Assembly (NCBI GenBank): GCA_937871635.1
Contig: CALMNS010000261.1
Location: forward strand, 1-12,644
DNA: 12,644 nt
Direction: 5' to 3'
Origin: an uncultured Solirubrobacter sp.
GTDB taxonomy: Bacteria > Actinomycetota > Thermoleophilia > Solirubrobacterales > Solirubrobacteraceae
In this document: positions 7,430 through 12,644 of the stretch, in pieces
How positions within the stretch are numbered: position 1 is the stretch's first letter
Layout: each line of letters opens with the position of its first letter
Position numbers and translations under genes: made by a program
The notes under the pieces: model-generated
Database searches by the model: none
Seen by the model: the letters and a program-made list of their open reading frames with translations, nothing else
Told to the model about the DNA's origin: nothing

Positions 7430-8196
7430 CGTTGCCGGACCTGGCTCGCGCTCAAGCGTGAGGGCATCGAGGTCGGCCGTGACCGTGTGAAGCGGTTGAT
7501 GCGCGCGCACGGAATCTGCGGCGCGAAGCGGCGCGGCAAGCCATTGCGGACCACACTGCCCGATCCGGTCGCTACCCGAAGCCCGGACCTGGTTGAGCGG
7601 CGGTTCGAGGCCGAGCCCGGACCGGCTCTGGGTCGCGGACTTCACCTACCTGCGCTGCTGGGAGGGCCTCGTGCTCTTTCTCGTTGTCATCGACGTCTAC
7701 TCCCGCCGGGTGGTCGGCTGGCAGCTCGCGCCGCACATGCAGCGCGTCGAGAACGAGATCGGTGCGCGCATGGCGCTCGCGCGTCGTCAGGGCGGCGCCG
7801 ATGTCGAGCTCATTCATCACTCCGACGCCGGTTCTCAAATACACCAGCTACGCCTTTGGGCAGGTCCTCGACGACCACGGCGTTCTCGCCTCGATCGGGT
7901 CTGTCGGAAACGCGTTTGACAACGCCCTGGCCGAGTCGTTCGTCGACTCGTTGAAGACCGAGCTGATCGCCGATCGCGTCTGGCGAACCCGCACGCAGCT
8001 CGAGCTCGCGATCGTCGAATACGTGGGCTGGTTCAACGGCGCCCGCCTGCACGAAGCGCTCGGCGACCGGCCGCCCGCGGAGTTCGAACAAGCACTCGCA
8101 GATCCTCACGACCGATTGACACCGGCTACGCCGGCTCTCATCAGAGAGGAATCGGAAACCAACTAACCCGGTCTCCGCCGAACCCAGCCCGGCTCA
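7430..8196 (+). mobile_element. IS3-family insertion sequence remnant (right part)
   Basis: The element keeps most of orfB and what looks like the right end, finishing near 8196 with CCCGGCTCA, whose complement TGAGCCGGG resembles IS3-type termini. OrfA and the left end are missing; sequence to the left of about 7430 does not look like IS3. IS630 coding sequence begins immediately to the right. Confidence 0.65.
7436..8166 (+). pseudogene. IS3-family OrfB transposase, truncated with two frameshifts
   Basis: The pieces read TWLALKREGIEVGRDRVKR and MRAHGICGAKRRGKP (frame from 7436 to about 7615), then DRLWVADFTYLRCWEG through ELIHHSDAGSQ (about 7620-7836), then YTSYAFGQVLDDHGV through GARLHEALGDRPPAEF to a TAA at 8164-8166. 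The DDE triad is recognisable: Asp at 7638-7640, Asp at 7824-7826, Glu at 7933-7935. Two frameshifts break it, one near 7608-7622 and one from an extra A in the AAA at 7837-7839. The N-terminal part is missing. Residues encoded at 7740-7766 do not fit the family on this strand but do when reverse-complemented. It cannot encode a working enzyme. Confidence 0.85.
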
Positions 8197-8283
8197 AGAC
8201 CCTACGTCTGGACCAAGACCGCCGACCAGATCCTCGAATCGATCGCCCGCTACTGCACACGAATCAACGAATCAGGACACTAG
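8197..8283 (+). pseudogene. IS630-family transposase C-terminal tail
   Basis: From 8197 the frame reads RPYVWTKTADQILESIARY then CTRINESGH and a TAG at 8281-8283. This is the characteristic C-terminus of IS630-family DDE transposases (PFVWTKTADEIL-like). Only the last 28 codons remain. The junction with the IS3 right end is direct, suggesting that the IS3 copy inserted into the IS630 gene and the upstream half was later lost. Confidence 0.75.
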
Positions 8284-8401
8284 GCAACGTCGGCGCCTTC
8301 ACCCACCAAGCTCGACCGGCCTCGGTCACACGCGGACACGGCTTGACCGACGCCAAACGTCGCGGTCGGGTCGCAGGCGGCCTGAGCGGCGCGCCCGGCA
8401 A
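8284..8401. other. Short intergenic gap at the accessory/chromosomal boundary
   Basis: No gene, repeat or clear hairpin is seen. To the right the genes are intact and free of IS fragments. Confidence 0.4.
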
Positions 8402-8950
8402 TCACGCCAGGAGCCGCCTGACGGCCAGGTCGAGCACCTCCGCGCGGCTGCGCGCGCCGTGGTCGGTGGCCATGAAGTGGTTGCCGATCAGGAGCGCGAA
8501 GGCGAGCATGGAGCGGGCCTCGACCTCCTCCTCGTCGGGGCAGAAGGTGCCGAACAGCAGGCGCAGGTACTCCATCCGCCGGTTGTCGACGCGGCGGAGG
8601 CGCTCGGCGACCGCCGCCTCGCGGCGGGCCCAGTCGCGGACCGCGAGGTCGATCGGCGCGAGCCACTCGGTGAAGGTGAGGGCGCCCGCCAGCCGCAGCT
8701 TGGCCCTGGCGTCGCCGCCCTTGCGCTCGACGCGCTCGATCACCTCGTCGGTGCTCGCCCGCTCCCAGGTGTCGAGCATCTCCTCGAGCAGCGCGCGGCG
8801 GTCGGCGAAGTGCCAGTAGAAGCCGCCCCGGGTAACGCCGAGCGCCTGGGCGAGCGGCTCGATCCGCACGGCGTCCGGGCCGCCGGCGGCGAGGGCCCGC
8901 AGCCCTTCCTCGATCCAGCGGCTACGAGGCGTGCGGGTCGGGGGAGCCAT
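8402..8950 (-). CDS. TetR/AcrR-family transcriptional repressor
   Basis: A 182-residue regulator. The N-terminal DNA-binding domain is clear: RWIEEGLRALAAGGPDAV is helix 1 and its turn, and residues about 29-49 form the helix-turn-helix (IEPLAQALGVTRGGFYWHF) followed by DRRALLEEML. The C-terminal ligand and dimer domain is divergent, so no ligand can be predicted. I chose the ATG at 8950 because it places the HTH at the usual distance and has GAGAGAAGG upstream; the frame stays open much further but that is high-GC read-through. It is divergently transcribed from the DUF2867 gene, with a palindromic site between them, so it most likely represses that gene and perhaps itself. Confidence 0.9.
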   Translation of the reverse strand: MAPPTRTPRSRWIEEGLRALAAGGPDAVRIEPLAQALGVTRGGFYWHFADRRALLEEMLDTWERASTDEVIERVERKGGDARAKLRLAGALTFTEWLAPIDLAVRDWARREAAVAERLRRVDNRRMEYLRLLFGTFCPDEEEVEARSMLAFALLIGNHFMATDHGARSRAEVLDLAVRRLLA

Positions 8951-8981
8951 GGCCCTTCTCTCTACCGCGTCCGGCGCGGCG

Positions 8982-9010
8982 TTGACACCGGTCGCGACGG
9001 CGCCTAACCT
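8982..9010 (+). promoter_or_regulatory. Sigma-70-type promoter for the DUF2867 gene
   Basis: TTGACA (8982-8987) is a perfect -35 box. TAACCT (9005-9010) is a fair -10 box, at the ideal 17-base spacing. Transcription would start at about 9017, giving a leader of about 33 bases. Confidence 0.65.
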
Positions 9011-9012
9011 CC

Positions 9013-9034
9013 ATCCATACACCATTGTATGGAT
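9013..9034. promoter_or_regulatory. Palindromic operator, likely TetR binding site
   Basis: ATCCATACA (9013-9021) and TGTATGGAT (9026-9034) are exact reverse complements around a 4-base CCAT centre. The site covers the predicted transcription start of the plus-strand gene. On the minus strand it contains TACAAT (9024-9029), a possible -10 box for the TetR gene with only a weak -35. A bound dimer would block the plus promoter and perhaps both. Confidence 0.75.
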
Positions 9035-9049
9035 AGAGGTTCCAGTCGC

Positions 9050-9649
9050 ATGCGTATCCCGAACACCGTGCACACCTCCCGGCCCTGGCGGATCCACGAG
9101 CTCGCCCGCGACTTCCGGCTCGAGGACGTGTGGGCGCTGCCGACGCCGGGCGGCCCGGACGACTTCGACCGGCTGGTGCGGTACTTCGCCGCCGGCGACA
9201 CGTCGACGAACCCGTCGCGCGCCGCCCGCGCGCTCTTCACGATCCGCTGGAAGGTCGGGGAGCTGCTGGGCTGGGACGATCCGGACGCCCGGCGCGGGTC
9301 GCAGCGGCCGACCCTCCGCGACCGCTTGCCCGCCGATCTCCTCGAGGCCCCCGGCCCGGAGTTCGACACGCTGCCCTTCACTTCGCTCTTCCTGCTCGAC
9401 GACGAGTGGGCGGCGGAGATCGTCAACCGGACCGTCCACGGGCTCATGCACATCGGCTGGGTCCCGGACGGGACCGGCGGCTATCGCGGCGAGATGGCCG
9501 TCTACGTGAAGCCGAACGGGTGGCTCGGGACCGCCTACATGGCGGCGATCCTGCCGTTCCGCCACCTGATCGTCTACCCGCCGCTGATCCGGGAGATCGG
9601 GCAGGACTGGCGCGCGGGCGCCGGGGGCCTCCGACCGGCGGGCGTGTAG
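9050..9649 (+). CDS. DUF2867 domain-containing protein
   Basis: A 199-residue soluble protein matching the DUF2867 family over its whole length (landmarks: MRIPNTVHTSRPWRIHEL, EDVWALPTPGGPDDF, RAARALFTIRWKVGELLGW, HIGWVPDGTGGYRGEMAVY, RHLIVYPPLI). The biochemical role of the family is unknown to me; some proteins of this type sit beside SDR or NAD-binding genes. I preferred the ATG at 9050 to the one at 9029 because 9029 lies inside the operator and AGAGG (about 9034-9038) is well placed for 9050. It is controlled by the divergent TetR gene, so it is probably induced by whatever ligand the repressor senses. A hairpin follows 27 bases after the stop. Confidence 0.85.
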   Translation: MRIPNTVHTSRPWRIHELARDFRLEDVWALPTPGGPDDFDRLVRYFAAGDTSTNPSRAARALFTIRWKVGELLGWDDPDARRGSQRPTLRDRLPADLLEAPGPEFDTLPFTSLFLLDDEWAAEIVNRTVHGLMHIGWVPDGTGGYRGEMAVYVKPNGWLGTAYMAAILPFRHLIVYPPLIREIGQDWRAGAGGLRPAGV

Positions 9650-9675
9650 CGAGACGGCCGCCTCGACCGACCGCG

Positions 9676-9703
9676 CCGGGCCGTCCTCGACGGGACGGCC
9701 CGG
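9676..9703. terminator. Bidirectional terminator hairpin between convergent genes
   Basis: CCGGGCCGTCC (9676-9686) pairs perfectly with GGACGGCCCGG (9693-9703) across a 6-base loop. The position between the stops of two converging genes fits a shared terminator. It has no T-run. Confidence 0.7.
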
Positions 9704-9720
9704 ACGGCGGCGATTCCGGC

Positions 9721-10425
9721 TCAGCCCTCGACCGGGGTGACCTCGTCGGCGTTGATGTAGCCGCCCTGGCTGCGCACGAGCTCGGCGTCCGTGTCGCTCA
9801 GGTTGAGCGTCTGGGCGGGGTCCTGGGGGGCGGGACGCACGGGGCCGGTGAGGTTGACCCGCTCGCCCACCTCCGGGCGGTAGTCGGCCTCGTCCGTGCC
9901 GACGTCGCCGCCCCACTCGACGTAGGTGCGGTCCTGGTCGCTCGTGCCGACCCAGAAGCCCTCGAGCGCCTCGGGATCGTCGGCGTTGGAGACGACGGAG
10001 AGGACGCGGACGTTCTCGCCGCGCGCCTGCTCACCGACGTACTCGCTCAGCCCGCCGCTCGGGACGGGGAGCAGCGACGTGCCGCCGGCGACCAGTCGCC
10101 CGGCGTCGCTCGCGCCGCCGGTCGCCTCTTGGCCGGCGCCGGCGCCGGCTCCCGCTCCGGCGTTCGGGTCGGCCTGCTGCTGCGCCTGGCCGGACGGGCG
10201 CTCGGGGTCGTCGTTGCCGTCGAACGCGCCGGCCAGCGCGGCGATGATGGCGGCGAGAGCCAGGAGGCCGAGCACCAGCCACAACCAGCCGAGACCTCGC
10301 TTGCGGTGCGGCTGGCCGGCCGCGGCCCGTGCGCCGGTCGATCGATCGCCGGTGGGACGATCGCCGGTGGGACGGTCGCGCTCGACGGCACGATGGTCCT
10401 GCGGCTCGAGGGGGATTCTGGCCAT
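9721..10425 (-). CDS. Single-pass membrane protein with exported C-terminal domain
   Basis: A 234-residue protein of unknown function. Residues 1-44 are a charged cytoplasmic N-terminus containing a tandem DRPTG repeat. Residues 45-68 are a transmembrane helix preceded by HRKRG (positive-inside rule), and residues 70-105 a low-complexity Gly/Ala/Gln linker. Residues about 138-232 are a compact beta-rich domain (VRVLSVVSNADDPEALEGF, YVEWGGDVG, VGERVNLTGPVRPAP, GGYINADEV) that would lie outside the membrane. The C-terminal part looks like a small OB-type barrel, but I cannot name it. The ATG at 10425 has GGAGG seven bases upstream. It is a single-gene unit. Confidence 0.75.
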   Translation of the reverse strand: MARIPLEPQDHRAVERDRPTGDRPTGDRSTGARAAAGQPHRKRGLGWLWLVLGLLALAAIIAALAGAFDGNDDPERPSGQAQQQADPNAGAGAGAGAGQEATGGASDAGRLVAGGTSLLPVPSGGLSEYVGEQARGENVRVLSVVSNADDPEALEGFWVGTSDQDRTYVEWGGDVGTDEADYRPEVGERVNLTGPVRPAPQDPAQTLNLSDTDAELVRSQGGYINADEVTPVEG

Positions 10426-10466
10426 GGTGGTCCTCCGGGGTTCCGTGTGGTAAGGGAACCGCGGAG

Positions 10467-10489
10467 TTACCCATCGGCGCCGCCGCAAC
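10467..10489 (-). promoter_or_regulatory. Possible SigB/SigF-like promoter
   Basis: On the minus strand GTTG (10489-10486) and GGGTAA (10472-10467) are separated by 13 bases, loosely resembling the GTTT...GGGTAT stress-sigma promoters of Gram-positives. They lie about 40 bases upstream of the 10425 start. The match is weak. Confidence 0.2.
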
Positions 10490-10582
10490 GGACTCCCGAT
10501 GCGCCGGATAACGGCAGCGCAACCGAGCTTCGCCTGAGCCCAACAATCGGGCCCGAAGCCCACGCCGCTCGGCCGCGAAGCG

Positions 10583-10609
10583 GGCGGCCCGGGGAGGCCC
10601 CGGGCCGCC
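10583..10609 (-). terminator. Terminator hairpin of the DUF3618 operon
   Basis: GGCGGCCCGGGG (10583-10594) pairs perfectly with CCCCGGGCCGCC (10598-10609) across a 3-base loop, 14 bases after the stop of the last gene of the minus-strand operon. It is a very stable 12-bp stem without a T-run. Confidence 0.7.
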
Positions 10610-10622
10610 GTACTGCGAACCG

Positions 10623-11237
10623 CTACGCCTGCTGGCGGACCTGCTGCGCGGACTCGGCCGCGCTGTCCTTGAGCGCGGAGCCGTGCTCCTGCGCCGCCGA
10701 CTGGGTGGTCTCCTTGACGGTCTCGGTGGTCGTCTGCGCGACCTCCTGAGCCACCTGCTTGCCGCGATCGACCGCCTCGGAGGCGGTGTCGCGGACCTGG
10801 TCCTTGACGGTGTCGGCCATCTCGCCGAGCACCTCATGCTCCTTCTGGGTCTCCGGGATGATCATCCCGGCCAGGAAGCCGATGGCGGCGGAGCCGATCG
10901 CGAGCCCGAGGGGGTTGCCCTGGGCGATGCTGACCGCCTGCTTGCCCTTCGCCTTGACCTGGCCGGCGTCCGGGGTCTTGTCCGAGAGGGTGCCGGTGGC
11001 GGAGCTCGTCTTGTCCGACACCGTGCCGGTCACCGCGCTGGCCTTCTCGGTCACCGTTCCGGTGACCGTGTTGGCCGCTCCTGTGATGCGATCTTTCACT
11101 GAATCCACCTTGTCCTGGACGTTCTCCTTGGCGCGGCTCTTGACGTCCGCCTTGTAACCGAGCGCGTCGACGGTCTGCGTCATCTCCGCACGGGTCCGCT
11201 CGATTTCCTCGCGGATCACTTCAGGGTCTTGGCCCAC
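10623..11237 (-). CDS. DUF3618 domain-containing membrane protein
   Basis: A 204-residue protein. Residues 4-50 are the DUF3618 signature (DPEVIREEIERTRAEMTQTV followed by DALGYKADVKSRAKENV). Residues about 55-90 are tandem Thr/Ser-rich repeats (TGTVTEKAS, TGTVSDKTS, TGTLSDKTP). Residues 109-127 are one hydrophobic helix. The C-terminal 70 residues are a charged amphipathic helix with LEA-like composition. Such proteins are usually found with holin-X proteins in actinobacteria and are thought to be envelope or stress related; the role is not established. I chose the GTG at 11237 because AGGAGG lies about seven bases upstream and it gives the conserved N-terminus. It overlaps the previous gene by 22 bases, so coupling is likely. 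Confidence 0.85.
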   Translation of the reverse strand: MGQDPEVIREEIERTRAEMTQTVDALGYKADVKSRAKENVQDKVDSVKDRITGAANTVTGTVTEKASAVTGTVSDKTSSATGTLSDKTPDAGQVKAKGKQAVSIAQGNPLGLAIGSAAIGFLAGMIIPETQKEHEVLGEMADTVKDQVRDTASEAVDRGKQVAQEVAQTTTETVKETTQSAAQEHGSALKDSAAESAQQVRQQA

Positions 11238-11644
11238 TGGGCATCCTCCTTGAGAGTTTCGATGGTCTGCTCTGGAGCAGCCGGGCCGGCCTGCTTGATC
11301 TCCTTCTGCCCGCGCTTGGCCAGCACCGCGGCGATGACCGCGTACACGAGGGTCACGATCAGCGCGGCGAGCCACGTGTGATCGATCAGGGTCGCGAGCA
11401 GCGCGATGAGGCACGCCGTCAACGCCCCGAAGGCGCCGAGGCCCAGGAGGCCGGCGGCCCCGAAGAGTCCGGCGCCCTTGCCCGCCTTTTTGCCCTTCTC
11501 GGTCATCTCCGCCTTGGCGAGCGCGATTTCGAGACGGACAAGCGTCTGGGTCTCCTCCGAGAGCTGCTTGAGCAGCTCGGGAAGCGAGTTGTCGGCGTCA
11601 GGCGGCCGACCGGAGCCTGAGCTTGAGCTGGAGCTGACGCTCAT
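11216..11644 (-). CDS. Phage holin-X family protein (DUF1469, Phage_holin_3_6)
   Basis: A 142-residue protein. A Ser-rich start is followed by an amphipathic region (SLPELLKQLSEETQTLVRLE then IALAKAEMTEKGKKAGKG), which is the family hallmark. Two membrane helices follow (about 58-85 and 90-109), then a charged tail. Despite the name, chromosomal members found with DUF3618 genes are not lytic holins as far as is known; they are probably envelope proteins. The ATG at 11644 lies five bases after the upstream stop, and the ribosome site overlaps that stop, so this is the middle gene of a tight operon. Confidence 0.85.
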   Translation of the reverse strand: MSVSSSSSSGSGRPPDADNSLPELLKQLSEETQTLVRLEIALAKAEMTEKGKKAGKGAGLFGAAGLLGLGAFGALTACLIALLATLIDHTWLAALIVTLVYAVIAAVLAKRGQKEIKQAGPAAPEQTIETLKEDAQWAKTLK

Positions 11645-11649
11645 CGCTC

Positions 11650-12372
11650 CTAGAGCCCTCCGGCCGATCCGCGAGTGGCGGGCGGCAGCGGGGTGGCCCC
11701 GGCGCCGGTGGCCGGGCCCGGACGGTCGCCGAGGTCCATCGACGGGCCGTCGGTGCCGGTCGAGCGCTCCGAGAGCGCGGGCGGGGTGTAGTTCGGCCGC
11801 TGGCCGCCGGCCGCGCCACCGTACATGCCCGAGCTGCGCTGCTGGTAGCGCTGCGACGACGACGCCTTGAGGAACCGCGACGCCGCGAAGCCGAGCGCGA
11901 GCCCTCCGAACATGACGGCCATGGGCGACTTGCGACCCAGGTCCTCGATGTCGTGGAGGATCCGATCGGCGTCGGAGCTCTTGAGGTACCCACCGACGCG
12001 CTCTGCCCGGTCGGCGGCCTGGTCGGCCAGCTTCGCCGGCCCCTCCTTGCCCTCCTCACGAAGCTTCTGGCCGATCGTGCGGATGTCGTTGGCCTGCGTG
12101 GCGACCTGCTCGCCGGCCTGGGTCGAGCGGCTGTCCACCAGGGACTTGGCGCGCTGCTTGCCCTCGCCCGCGACCTGCTGCGCCTGCTCCTTGGCCTGGC
12201 CCGCGACCTGCTGGGCCTTGTCCTGCGCCTGGCCCGCGACCTGCTGCGCCTGGCCCGCGGCCTGCTGCGCCTTCTCCTGAGCCTGGTCCTTCGCTCCGGA
12301 CGCGCCACCGCCGGCGCCGGTCTGAGCCGGGGCCCCGGTGCTGGTGAACCCTCCGGGATCACTCGTGGACAT
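11650..12372 (-). CDS. LEA-like coiled-coil protein with one short membrane helix
   Basis: A 240-residue protein of unknown function. Residues 1-27 are disordered. Residues 28-75 are near-perfect repeats of QAQQVAG and related units, giving an Ala/Gln/Lys amphipathic helix like late-embryogenesis-abundant or apolipophorin-type proteins. Residues about 80-148 are a charged helix, 151-167 a short hydrophobic segment after RKSP, and 170-240 a disordered Gly/Pro/Ser tail. GGAGGT lies five bases before the ATG. It is the first gene of a three-gene operon with the holin-X and DUF3618 genes. The composition suggests desiccation or envelope-stress protection, by analogy only. Confidence 0.8.
   Translation of the reverse strand: MSTSDPGGFTSTGAPAQTGAGGGASGAKDQAQEKAQQAAGQAQQVAGQAQDKAQQVAGQAKEQAQQVAGEGKQRAKSLVDSRSTQAGEQVATQANDIRTIGQKLREEGKEGPAKLADQAADRAERVGGYLKSSDADRILHDIEDLGRKSPMAVMFGGLALGFAASRFLKASSSQRYQQRSSGMYGGAAGGQRPNYTPPALSERSTGTDGPSMDLGDRPGPATGAGATPLPPATRGSAGGL
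12162..12267 (-). repeat. Tandem coding repeats in the LEA-like gene
   Basis: A 19-base unit, CCTGGCCCGCGACCTGCTG on the plus strand, occurs at 12195 and 12228 exactly, at 12249 with one mismatch, and in degenerate form near 12162. Spacings of 33 and 21 bases equal 11 and 7 codons, so copies stay in frame. The tract is prone to length change by slippage. Confidence 0.75.
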
Positions 12373-12409
12373 CTAATACCTCCAAGTCGGATGACGTACT
12401 GGCTCCTGC

Positions 12410-12433
12410 CTACCCCTGACGCGGACGTGCCAC
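12410..12433 (-). promoter_or_regulatory. Possible SigB/SigF-like promoter of the LEA-like operon
   Basis: On the minus strand GTGG (12433-12430) and GGGTAG (12415-12410) are separated by 14 bases, about 40 bases before the start at 12372. This is a loose match to GTTT-N14-GGGTAT. A second weak match precedes the 10425 gene. Suggestive only. Confidence 0.25.
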
Positions 12434-12489
12434 CCACCGCTTCGTGGTGCGGCCGGGCTGAGGGCCCGCCCAGCGGGTACCGGGGCGGC

Positions 12490-12644
12490 ATGAGAAAGAA
12501 GCGAATCACCTTCCGACGGGCCCGTTCCGTCCCGTCGATCGCCGTGGCCGGCCTGGCCGCCGCCCTGGCCGCGGCCGCTGCGTTCCTCCTGCGCCGCCGG
12601 GCGCAGCCGGGTGGGCAGAAAGCCGCCGGCGGAGGCCGCGCGGG
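12490..12644 (+). CDS. Small basic membrane protein, partial (runs off the window)
   Basis: ATG at 12490 opens a frame that is still open at the window edge (51 codons seen). A very basic start (MRKKRITFRRARSVPS) is followed by an Ala/Leu/Val hydrophobic helix (about residues 16-34) and then RRRAQPGG. This resembles an N-terminal membrane anchor with the positive side inside. It is divergent from the LEA-like operon, with 117 bases between the starts. The ribosome site is weak. No family is recognised. Confidence 0.5.
   Translation, partial: MRKKRITFRRARSVPSIAVAGLAAALAAAAAFLLRRRAQPGGQKAAGGGRA

Noticed and set aside
8402..9916. A 504-codon minus-strand frame that would extend the TetR protein far upstream
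   Set aside because: The extension is antisense to the DUF2867 gene and crosses the promoter/operator. The TetR domain starts normally at the ATG at 8950.
9130..10749. A 539-codon open frame on the plus strand
   Set aside because: It lies across the DUF2867 gene in another frame and antisense to the exported-protein gene. Its translation is Arg/Pro/Gly noise typical of high-GC shadow frames.
11216..11644. Holin gene as evidence of a prophage
   Set aside because: This holin-X type commonly sits in chromosomal DUF3618 operons, and no endolysin or structural phage gene is nearby.
12162..12267. Regular repeats as a possible CRISPR array
   Set aside because: Units are 19 bases at 33- and 21-base spacing, all in frame within a coding gene, and encode an Ala/Gln coiled coil. 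There are no unique spacers of constant length.

Overview
The window is high-GC DNA with short intergenic gaps. Its protein families (a DUF3618, holin-X and coiled-coil operon, and DUF2867 beside TetR) suggest an actinobacterium, most likely Thermoleophilia/Solirubrobacterales. That placement is an inference from codon bias and protein style; no marker gene is present. The window splits into an accessory, IS-riddled left two thirds (about 1-8400) and an orderly chromosomal right third (8400-12644).

Accessory part. A degraded IS1182-like transposase remnant (168-452) abuts an orphan C-terminal coding tail (440-571). Next come two overlapping genes, a caspase-like (C14) protease (613-1761) and a 576-residue protein with a C-terminal two-helix membrane module (1748-3478). 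Together they look like an uncharacterised protease/membrane-effector unit, possibly for defence or regulated cell death. After a 450-bp non-coding, purine-rich stretch lies a tyrosine recombinase gene split by a complete IS256-family element (4019-5482). The element has 22/25-matching terminal repeats and an exact 8-bp target duplication; removing it in silico restores a 403-residue integrase with all catalytic residues. The IS transposase is itself frameshifted. Downstream are a frameshifted one-helix membrane protein gene (6638-7245), an IS3-family orfB remnant (about 7430-8196) with two frameshifts and what looks like a 27-bp in-place inversion, and an IS630 transposase tail (8197-8283) into which the IS3 copy appears to have jumped.

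Chromosomal part. A TetR repressor gene (8402-8950, minus) diverges from a DUF2867 gene (9050-9649, plus). A perfect 9-4-9 palindrome sits on the predicted transcription start of the DUF2867 gene, so local repression is likely. A strong hairpin separates this pair from a convergent one-helix exported protein gene (9721-10425, minus). Then comes a minus-strand three-gene operon read from 12372 to 10623: an LEA-like coiled-coil protein, a holin-X family two-helix protein and a DUF3618 protein, with a 12-bp-stem hairpin 14 bases after the last stop. Together these look like an envelope or stress-protection operon. A small basic membrane protein gene starts divergently at 12490 and runs off the window.

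No tRNA, rRNA, CRISPR array or replication origin was seen.
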